Notes under the pieces: model-generated | Databases searched by the model: none | What the model was told of the DNA's origin: nothing | What the model saw: only the letters and a program-made list of their open reading frames with translations | In this document: positions 30,512 through 35,984 of the stretch, in pieces | Layout of the letters: each line of letters starts with the position of its first letter | How positions within the stretch are numbered: the stretch's first letter is position 1 | Translations under genes and position numbers: made by a program | NCBI GenBank assembly: GCA_016207565.1 | Contig: JACQPK010000303.1 | Coordinates: 1-35,984 of the forward strand | DNA length: 35,984 bases | Origin: Elusimicrobiota bacterium | GTDB lineage: Bacteria; Elusimicrobiota; Elusimicrobia; UBA1565; JACRDR01 | Direction of reading: 5' to 3'

Positions 30512-31789
30512 GTGCTCGGCGAGCCGCACTCCTCCGGCGGCTGGAAGGTCGACCGCGAAGGCGCGCTCCGCAAGATCCAAGCCTACCAACTCGAGAACCC
30601 GGAGCACTTTCTGCTCTCCTGGCTGCGCGGAGCCGTCGCGAGCGGAGCGCGGCGCATCAGCCTCGCGACGGGCACGAGCGGGTTACGACTCGGATTCGAC
30701 GGACACCCGCTCCCGCCGGATCTCTTCGAGGACCCCCTCCAGGCCCTCCTGACCGGCGACGGCGGCCAGCCCGCGCGCTACCTCATGCAAGGCGCCGTCG
30801 CGTGCCATCGGCTCGGCCTCACCACGGTCGAGCTGTCATCCGGGGCCGGCGCCGGACGCAAACGACTCGAGCTGATGCCCGACCTGCGCCATCTCACGTC
30901 GCCTGCGAACGACGGCGCCGAAGCGACGGTCGCCGCGGTCCGTTCCAGCTTCCCTCTCTGGCCGTTCGGCGTGCGCGCCCGCTTGGCCGCGGCCGCGCGC
31001 CGGGCGGTCGCGGAGTTCGGCCTAGGGCGCTGCGCGTTTGTCTGCGATGGGAAAGAACTCCCCGAGCTCCCCGGTTCCGGCGCCCGGCTCGCCTTGGCGG
31101 GACGCGACGGGTTCGTCGCGGTCCCCGCGCGGCAGCGCTCGCGCGCGGCGGCGATCCTGTATCGGCACGGCGTGCGCGCCGCCGAGATCGAAGGGCCCGA
31201 GGACGTCGTCCCGGTCGAGCTGCACCTGCGAGATGACGCGCTGCCGCTCGACCTAGCGCTCAAAGGGGTCGTGCGCGAGCCCGAGCGTCTCTTCGACGGC
31301 GCCGCCCAGGAGGCGCGCCGACTGCTCGCGGAGATCTTGCCCGGACACGTGCACCACCTGCAAAACCTGATCCACTCGGAGGTCGTGCGCGCCCGCACCT
31401 GGGCCGGAGGCCGGTTCTCCCGCTGGCTCACCTCATGGAAATCGTACGGGCCGAGCCCGGCCTTCGAGCGAGAGTCGGACCGCGCGGGCCGCTGGATCCG
31501 CCTGTGCGCGCGCCGCCTCTTGGTCGGCCCGGGGCCCGACGCCGGAGACCCGCTGCGCAAGGCGCTGTGGGAGGCGCCGCTCTTCACGAACCTCGAGGAC
31601 CGGCGGCTGTCCTTGCTCGACCTCTACCGCAAGACGGCGGAGCGGCCGCCGCTGCGCGCCATCGTGGGCCGCGTGCCGTACCCGTTCGATGACTCCGGGG
31701 CCGTCTGGTGCGCCGACAACGCGGACCTAGAGCTGCTGCGCGCGCGTATGCCCGCGGCGGTGGACGTCATCCACCGGATCCAGGGCTAG
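30512..31789 (+). CDS. Degenerate GHKL (HSP90-like) ATPase-fold protein
   Basis: 425 aa from GTG 30512; the start is chosen by the leaderless -10. GWKVDREGALRKIQAYQLEN, then PEHFLLSWLRGAVASGARRI, SLATGTSGLRLGFDGHPLPP and YLMQGAVACHRLGLTTVELS follow the order of the GHKL fold: N-box helix, strand, DxG-like turn, lid. The N-box Glu and Asn and the DxGxG acids are not conserved, so ATP hydrolysis is doubtful. Similar degenerate proteins opening with DREKAxxKxxxFQL are found in myxobacteria, function unknown. The C-terminal ~170 residues (PGHVHHLQNLIHSEVVRART, LFTNLEDRRLSLLDLYRKTA) are a separate helical region. Divergent from the desaturase-like gene. Confidence 0.6.
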   Translation: MLGEPHSSGGWKVDREGALRKIQAYQLENPEHFLLSWLRGAVASGARRISLATGTSGLRLGFDGHPLPPDLFEDPLQALLTGDGGQPARYLMQGAVACHRLGLTTVELSSGAGAGRKRLELMPDLRHLTSPANDGAEATVAAVRSSFPLWPFGVRARLAAAARRAVAEFGLGRCAFVCDGKELPELPGSGARLALAGRDGFVAVPARQRSRAAAILYRHGVRAAEIEGPEDVVPVELHLRDDALPLDLALKGVVREPERLFDGAAQEARRLLAEILPGHVHHLQNLIHSEVVRARTWAGGRFSRWLTSWKSYGPSPAFERESDRAGRWIRLCARRLLVGPGPDAGDPLRKALWEAPLFTNLEDRRLSLLDLYRKTAERPPLRAIVGRVPYPFDDSGAVWCADNADLELLRARMPAAVDVIHRIQG

Positions 31790-31825
31790 CTCGGACGGAT
31801 GCCCTGAGCCCGCAAGTTGAGTTAG

Positions 31826-31850
31826 TAAATTGGGGACTGTCCCCACTTTA
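31826..31850. repeat. REP-like palindrome
   Basis: TAAATTGGGGAC-T-GTCCCCACTTTA: 12-bp arms with one mismatch around a 1-nt centre. GGGGACTGTCCCC-type palindromes are dispersed intergenic repeats in many bacteria and are often tied to REP-associated Y1 transposases. It lies between two plus-strand genes; only one copy was found here. Confidence 0.5.
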
Positions 31851-31882
31851 CTCCGCGTGTGGCAATGCGGAGGGGAGGCGGC

Positions 31883-31888
31883 TATACT
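31883..31888 (+). promoter_or_regulatory. -10 element giving a leaderless start at 31895
   Basis: TATACT in GCGGCTATACTCCGCGC ends 6 nt before ATG 31895. A weak -35 TGGCAA (31860-31865) stands 17 bp upstream. Confidence 0.45.
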
Positions 31889-31894
31889 CCGCGC

Positions 31895-32671
31895 ATGCGG
31901 ACACGCGCGGCGGCGCTCGCGATGCTCCTTGCCGGCTGCATCAGCGTCAAGGACCAGGAGCGGCACCGGGTCGGCCCCGCGGCGGTGCCGGCCGAGAACC
32001 GCGAGGACCAGCTCCAGCGGACGAGCGTCGGCGGCGTGGAGCTGCGCTCGTTCGTCTACAAGCCGCGGCTCTTGCCGCTCGAGGACTTCTTCAAGCGCAT
32101 CGCGCGAGGCGACCTCAAAGAGGCGATCCGGCGCGCGGATCTCCGCTACAGCCCCTCGAACGCCGACGACAAGGCGCTGAAGACCCTCCTCAAGCACGGG
32201 ATCGCGCCCGCGTACATCGACGTGGCCAACACGGGCGGCGCGCCGGTCGACCTGTCCCGGCTTCGGCTCGCGCTGGCCGACTCCGGGAGCCGGTTCGAGC
32301 CGATCCCCAACGACCAGCTCCCCAAGGTCTTCGAGGAGTTCAACCCCAAGGCCGCGGCCGCCAACGTCTACAACACCGGCGCCGCGATCGTCGGCTGCGC
32401 CGCGGCGCTCGCCGTGCTCGCGGCGGGCGTCGTCGCCGGAGGCGACCCGTTCGGAGGCTTCGGCGTGCTCGGCGTGCTCGGCGAGCTTCCCGGCTTCCTG
32501 GACGACGAGGTCTACAACGAGCTCAAGAAGACCACGCACGTCGAGTACGACGGCCTGCTCTGGAAGCCCGGCGTCCTCGCGCCCGGCGAGCGCGCGCGCG
32601 GGCTGGTATTCTTCCGCGCGGGCTCGGCCGACTGGACCTCGGCCAGGCTCGCGGCCGACCTGACGCCCTAG
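31895..32671 (+). CDS. Lipoprotein with internal membrane-like helix
   Basis: 258 aa from ATG 31895. MRTRAAALAMLLAGC is a lipoprotein signal with lipobox LAGC (Cys15). Residues ~25-160 form a soluble part with RSFVYKPRLLPLEDFFKRIA, GIAPAYIDVANTGGAPVDLS and RLRLALADSGSRFEPIPNDQ, an immunoglobulin-like rhythm (a strand followed by an xVxNxGxxPVxLxxxxLxL pattern). A hydrophobic Ala/Gly/Val stretch at ~163-185 (IVGCAAALAVLAAGVVAG) may be a membrane or hydrophobic loop. The last part repeats the strand style (RARGLVFFRAGSADWTSARL). The VANTGGxPVDLS and GLVFF pieces suggest a surface-sensing fold of unknown role. Convergent with the small gene at 32685. Confidence 0.7.
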   Translation: MRTRAAALAMLLAGCISVKDQERHRVGPAAVPAENREDQLQRTSVGGVELRSFVYKPRLLPLEDFFKRIARGDLKEAIRRADLRYSPSNADDKALKTLLKHGIAPAYIDVANTGGAPVDLSRLRLALADSGSRFEPIPNDQLPKVFEEFNPKAAAANVYNTGAAIVGCAAALAVLAAGVVAGGDPFGGFGVLGVLGELPGFLDDEVYNELKKTTHVEYDGLLWKPGVLAPGERARGLVFFRAGSADWTSARLAADLTP

Positions 32672-32684
32672 GTTCCGGGGGACG

Positions 32685-32906
32685 TCATCGGTTGTTCCTG
32701 CGATCCCGCTCCGCCCGCTCCCGGGCGACCTCCAGCTCGATGATCTTGCTTTTGATCGCCGCAACGTCGGGCGAGCCCGCCTCGAGGATGAGGGTCCATC
32801 CGAGGAGGCGCTTCGCCGCGTCGAGCTGGCCGAGCTTCTCGGAGACGAGCGCGAGGCTCGCGGCCAAAACGGCGCCCAGGCCGCCCGAGGGGCTAAGGCG
32901 TCTCAT
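32685..32906 (-). CDS. Small TPR-like exported or anchored protein
   Basis: 73 aa, starting 6 nt after the top6A stop, so likely co-transcribed with topoisomerase VI. The N-terminus is weakly hydrophobic (GGLGAVLAASLALVS), followed by a TPR-like helix pair (EKLGQLDAAKRLLGWTLILE, SPDVAAIKSKIIELEVARER) and a basic tail. It may be a short helical adaptor or the decayed end of a TPR protein. No family recognised; short length limits confidence. Confidence 0.45.
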   Translation of the reverse strand: MRRLSPSGGLGAVLAASLALVSEKLGQLDAAKRLLGWTLILEAGSPDVAAIKSKIIELEVARERAERDRRNNR

Positions 32907-32912
32907 GCGGCC

Positions 32913-34016
32913 TCAGTCGAGCCAGTCCTTTTCCTTGAGCTTTTGCGGCAGGTACTTCTTGGTCAGGTACTGGAAGTCCTTGTTCGCCAAGGCGTCCAGC
33001 TCGAACTTGAGCCCGCTCGAGAGCATCCGCTTGATCTCGACCTGCCACTCCTTCTTTTGGAACCAAGGGTAGTTCAGCAGCTCCTTCGCGCGGCCGATGT
33101 CCTTGTCGTTGAGCTTGATGCCGACGTTGCGCGGCAGGTCGTAGTGCTCCGGGTCGGCGCTGGAGAGGCCGACGAACTTCGCGTCCGGGATCGCCATGCG
33201 CTGGCTCTCGAACGCGAGGTTGATCGAGCCCTGCTTGACGACCGAGTAGATGTAGTAGCCCCAGGGGTCGTTGTCGCCGAGCACGTAGACCGGAAGCCTC
33301 TTCTCCTCGTGGAGCCGGCGGGCCAGCCGGCGCACGCCGCGGGGCGGCTGTCCGTTGCCGGTGAGGAGGACGCAGTTGTACTTCTTCCAGAACTTGTCCT
33401 CGGCGAGGCGGTTCCACTGCGTGCCCTTCTCGACGAGGAGGATGAAGTCGGCCGTGCACTTCTTGATCTTCACGTACTCGTCCTCGACGATCGAGGGGAC
33501 CGAGTAGCCGCCCTTGCCGAGTTTGCCGCAGTCGACGCGGTCGCCGTCGTCCTCGAGCACGAGCGGCCCGATGACGGTGCCGCCGTTCTCGGCGCGGACA
33601 TGGAGCTCCTCGCGCAGCGCCTCGAGACTGACCTCCAGGTCCTCGATCACGGGATCGGACTCGTCTTGCGTGTCGAAGCTGTTCTCGTGCGAGTCGCCGA
33701 GCGTGTGCTTCGTCCGGTAGTAGATCTCCCGGAGGCTGGTGGTGAGCTCGGCCTGCTGCAGCTCGTTGAGGGCGTCGGCCACGAGCATCGTCTGCATGAA
33801 CTTCTTGGCCATCGCCACGTTGAAGAAGGAGCGGGCCTGGGTGTTGTCCCCCATCTCGATGATACCGCGCTTCTCGTTGAACTTCACGTTCGAGAGGGAG
33901 CGGACCGGGATCTCGATGGTCGGGTCCTTCTTCTTGTTGGCGGCCGCGATCACGAGGTCCGCGAGCCCGACGAGCTTCTTGGCGACGTCGCCGCCGCCGC
34001 GCGTTCTGGTGGCCAT
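32913..34016 (-). CDS. top6A: DNA topoisomerase VI subunit A
   Basis: 367 aa. Catalytic Tyr in the winged-helix part is the REIYYRT run (TTSLREIYYRTKHT), which forms the 5'-phosphotyrosyl DNA cleavage. The Toprim domain follows: Glu in FILLVEKGTQWNRL and the metal-binding DxD in VYVLGDNDPWGYYIY. Length and domain order fit archaeal and bacterial Top6A/Spo11-type subunits. Two A and two B subunits form the type IIB topoisomerase that relaxes and decatenates DNA with ATP. It starts directly after the TAA of top6B (TAAATG), so translation is coupled. No deviation is seen in catalytic residues. Confidence 0.95.
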   Translation of the reverse strand: MATRTRGGGDVAKKLVGLADLVIAAANKKKDPTIEIPVRSLSNVKFNEKRGIIEMGDNTQARSFFNVAMAKKFMQTMLVADALNELQQAELTTSLREIYYRTKHTLGDSHENSFDTQDESDPVIEDLEVSLEALREELHVRAENGGTVIGPLVLEDDGDRVDCGKLGKGGYSVPSIVEDEYVKIKKCTADFILLVEKGTQWNRLAEDKFWKKYNCVLLTGNGQPPRGVRRLARRLHEEKRLPVYVLGDNDPWGYYIYSVVKQGSINLAFESQRMAIPDAKFVGLSSADPEHYDLPRNVGIKLNDKDIGRAKELLNYPWFQKKEWQVEIKRMLSSGLKFELDALANKDFQYLTKKYLPQKLKEKDWLD

Positions 34017-34922
34017 TTACTTTTTCCCCTTCTTCTTCGCCTTGGCTTTCGGCTTCGACTTCGCCTTCTTCGCCGTCTTCGCGCCCTTTGCGGCTTTCTT
34101 TGCGCCCTTCGCGTTTTTCCGTTCGTCCGTGAGCTCGGCGGCGGGCGTCTCGGGAACGGAGACGACCGCGACTCCGGGGCTCGCGTTCGCCTCGAGCGGA
34201 GTTTCCACAGGCACCTCGCCCTCGATCCCCTCGGGCGTTACGATGATCGAATGAGGCAGGCCCGCCGGCGCGGTGCTCTTGTCCGTGAGCTCGTCGGTCA
34301 GTTGGCCGCCGGTGCGCTTGTTGGCGATGTCGATGAGCTGGTCCCGGAGCTTCTTGTCGGCGAGCTTGCCGCCCTTGAGGCTCTTGCACGCGGCGACGAC
34401 CTCCTCGATATAGAGCTCGAAGATGTTGCGGCGCTTGAGCTCGTGGTGCGCGCGCTCGCGTCGCTTGAGGAACACGCCGAGGCGCCGGCCGGCCTCCCGC
34501 AGGCCGAGGGTGATCTCCTTGCGGATCTCGTCGTAGTCGGCGATGGCCTCCTTCGACTCGCTCGTGAAGGGCACCCAGACGGACGCCATGTGGACCATCA
34601 CGACCATCGGCCCGGCGGGAGGCGCCCCGCGCGACTGGGCGACCCCGTAGTTCTTCCACGTCGTGTCGAGCACCGCCTTGAAGGTCGCGCACGCCGACTG
34701 CTGGTACAGGAGCGGCACGCGGTTGGCGAAGCGGATCACGCGCGCGAGCTCGTTATCGTCGGACTCGTGGGATTCCCCTTCGGCGAGCGGCTTCTTCTCC
34801 GTCGCGGCCGCGGCGGCGGCCTGCTGCTCCGGGTGCTTGCCGAAGGCGAGGCCGACCTCGATGATGAACGGGTTGCCGCGATAGACGGCGGGCGGCCGGG
34901 TGACCGCGGTGTAGAACTCGCC
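34017..34922 (-). CDS. top6B: DNA topoisomerase VI subunit B, C-terminal part (after in-frame TAG)
   Basis: Same frame as the N-terminal part, starting right after the TAG at 34925-34923. It continues GEFYTAVTRPPAVYRGNPFI and IEVGLAFGKHPEQQ, the family's usual sequence at this point. The first ATG is at 34739 (MIRFANRVPLLYQQSACATF), which would give a 240-aa product if made separately. The part includes the rest of the transducer domain, whose WExK-type switch lysine cannot be placed by eye, and the C-terminal helical region. A Lys/Ala-rich tail (KNAKGAKKAAKGAKTAKKAK and on) about 36 residues long resembles histone H1 tails and probably binds DNA. Without read-through the enzyme would be split in two. 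Confidence 0.8.
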   Translation of the reverse strand, partial: GEFYTAVTRPPAVYRGNPFIIEVGLAFGKHPEQQAAAAAATEKKPLAEGESHESDDNELARVIRFANRVPLLYQQSACATFKAVLDTTWKNYGVAQSRGAPPAGPMVVMVHMASVWVPFTSESKEAIADYDEIRKEITLGLREAGRRLGVFLKRRERAHHELKRRNIFELYIEEVVAACKSLKGGKLADKKLRDQLIDIANKRTGGQLTDELTDKSTAPAGLPHSIIVTPEGIEGEVPVETPLEANASPGVAVVSVPETPAAELTDERKNAKGAKKAAKGAKTAKKAKSKPKAKAKKKGKK

Positions 34923-35930
34923 CTAGATCTGCTTGTAGAGGCCGGACAGGATCGCCTTCTCGCCGATCGGCGAGAGGCAGTTCGTCGGCGGCGCCATGAG
35001 CTTGGTCGCCTGGATCGCCTTGTAGACCTTTTCGGCCTCCTGGCCGACGACGTCCTTCGGACGCTTGTGCGGGTTGAGCCCGGCGGCCTTGCAGATCTCC
35101 TCGGCGGTGGCCGCCGAGACGCGGCTGAAGTCGGTCGACAAGAAGCCGCTGAGCCAGTGGGACTTCGTGTCCTGCAGCATCTTGAGGAGCATGCCGAGCT
35201 CGATGCCGTAGGGGTGCGGCTTGATCTCTCGCGGCGGCTCCGGGAGCTGCTGCATCGTCCGGGGGTAGACCCGGGTCTCGCCGTCCGGCGCGACGTAGGT
35301 GAACTTCGCGTGCGGGTTGCCGATCGAGGTGAGCTCCATGTATTCGTCGACGGAGGCGCGGCCCTTCTGGTAGCGCCCCTCGAGCTCGATCGTGACCTGC
35401 GTGCCGCGGTGGGACTCCCACTCGATCTCCTTCTTCTCGAGGATGATCGGCTCGTTCTTCTTCGTGTCGATCTGGACCTCGAAGTAGTGCGCGGGCACGT
35501 TCTGGCCCGTGCGGGAGATGATCTTCACCGGTTTGCCGGTGGTGAGCTGGCCGTACATGCCCGCCGCCGAGATGCCGATGCCTTGCTGCCCGCGGCTCAT
35601 GCGGAGGCGGTGGAACTTGGAGCCATAGAGGAGCTTCGCGAAGATGCGGGGCACCTGCTGCCGGACGATGCCGGGTCCGTAGTCGACCACGGTCACGCGG
35701 AACCGGGTCGCCTCGCTGATTCTAGGCGGCGGCGCGTCGCCCTCCCCGACCGCCTCGAGCTTCACCACGATCTCGGGGAGGATGCCCGCCTCCTCGCTGG
35801 CGTCCAGCGCGTTGTCGACGGCCTCCTTCACCGCGGTGAGCAGCGCCTTCCTCGGGTTGTCGCAGCCGAGAAGGTGGCGGTTCTTCGTGAAGAACTCGGA
35901 GGCGGAGATCTCGCGCTGCTGCTTGCCCAT
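34923..35930 (-). CDS. top6B: DNA topoisomerase VI subunit B, N-terminal part (ends at in-frame TAG)
   Basis: 335 aa to the TAG at 34923. GHKL ATPase domain: AVKEAVDNALDASEEAG (N-box Glu and Asn), VVDYGPGI, RMSRGQQGIGISAAGMYGQL (ATP lid). The helix-two-turn-helix part follows (TAEEICKAAGLNPHKRPKDV), and the beginning of the transducer (CLSPIGEKAILSGLYKQI). The start MGKQQREISASEFF is chosen; the frame is open upstream to the window edge (KRRPAGLSADE before it), so a longer start outside the window is possible. Full read-through would give 637 aa, in the usual range. First gene of the top6B-top6A-small protein unit. Confidence 0.9.
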   Translation of the reverse strand: MGKQQREISASEFFTKNRHLLGCDNPRKALLTAVKEAVDNALDASEEAGILPEIVVKLEAVGEGDAPPPRISEATRFRVTVVDYGPGIVRQQVPRIFAKLLYGSKFHRLRMSRGQQGIGISAAGMYGQLTTGKPVKIISRTGQNVPAHYFEVQIDTKKNEPIILEKKEIEWESHRGTQVTIELEGRYQKGRASVDEYMELTSIGNPHAKFTYVAPDGETRVYPRTMQQLPEPPREIKPHPYGIELGMLLKMLQDTKSHWLSGFLSTDFSRVSAATAEEICKAAGLNPHKRPKDVVGQEAEKVYKAIQATKLMAPPTNCLSPIGEKAILSGLYKQI

Positions 35931-35984
35931 TTCGTCGGCGGAGAGGCCGGCGGGCCGCCTTTTTGGCGGTGCGGGGGGCGGCGC

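Noticed and set aside
32893-34692. 599-codon minus frame
   Set aside because: Shadow of topoisomerase VI A and B in another frame of the same strand.
34923-34925. Pyrrolysine decoding of TAG
   Set aside because: No tRNA-Pyl or pylS is in the window, and TAG ends many intact genes here, so recoding is not supported; kept only as an option to test.
1-35984. CRISPR arrays, rRNA genes, restriction-modification systems and complete prophage
   Set aside because: No regularly spaced direct repeats, rRNA sequence, cas genes, intact restriction or methylase pair, or phage structural module was seen.

Overview
The window is GC-rich bacterial chromosomal DNA. It encodes Sec signal peptides, lipoboxes, an outer-membrane barrel and a CsgG-type lipoprotein, so the cell has two membranes. 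A bacterial-type DNA topoisomerase VI (A and B subunits), many exported proteins of unknown family and a metagenome-like gene order fit a high-GC Elusimicrobiota genome best. A Myxococcota-like relative is possible. This assignment is inference; no rRNA or ribosomal protein gene lies in the window.

Layout. 1-6045: bitopic membrane proteins with long Pro/Ala-rich linkers (one cut by the left edge), and a two-gene unit of a degenerate secreted Hint-like protein plus a beta-propeller glycosidase-like protein. 6077-6941: an OmpR-type response regulator and tRNA-Thr(UGT). 6942-8142: a gene graveyard with a surface-protein fragment, a 34-bp repeat and the 3' end of an IS91-type element. 8143-12699 (minus): a compact envelope operon of TIR-domain membrane protein, broken small gene, DUF799 lipoprotein, periplasmic protein, CsgG-like lipoprotein and outer-membrane barrel. 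12768-13226: a second 104-bp copy of the IS91 3' end abutting a 5'-truncated gene. 13334-16192: GH113-like glycosidase, HXXEE-like membrane protein and HELGH lipoprotein. 16193-18488: IS91 core fragment, a bitopic protein, a chimeric secreted/receiver pseudogene and the second 34-bp repeat. 18532-22188: lipoproteins, an SseB-like protein with a TPR-like membrane protein, and methyltransferase and Fic remnants. 22354-28440: SDR, Prc-like S41 protease, a small operon, and two M48-like metallopeptidases. 28456-32671: an exported di-iron desaturase-like protein, a degenerate GHKL protein and a lipoprotein. 32685-35930 (minus): topoisomerase VI B and A plus a small protein, with top6B interrupted by one in-frame TAG.

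Two signals run through the whole window. First, about ten genes have a -10-like hexamer (TATACT, TACGCT, CATCCT and similar) ending 6 or 7 nt before the start codon and no Shine-Dalgarno, which points to widespread leaderless transcription. This also decides several starts. Second, degraded genes and IS91 debris alternate with intact envelope genes, so this is an accessory region with repeated insertion and loss. The best candidate for an undescribed system is the TIR-DUF799-CsgG-barrel operon.
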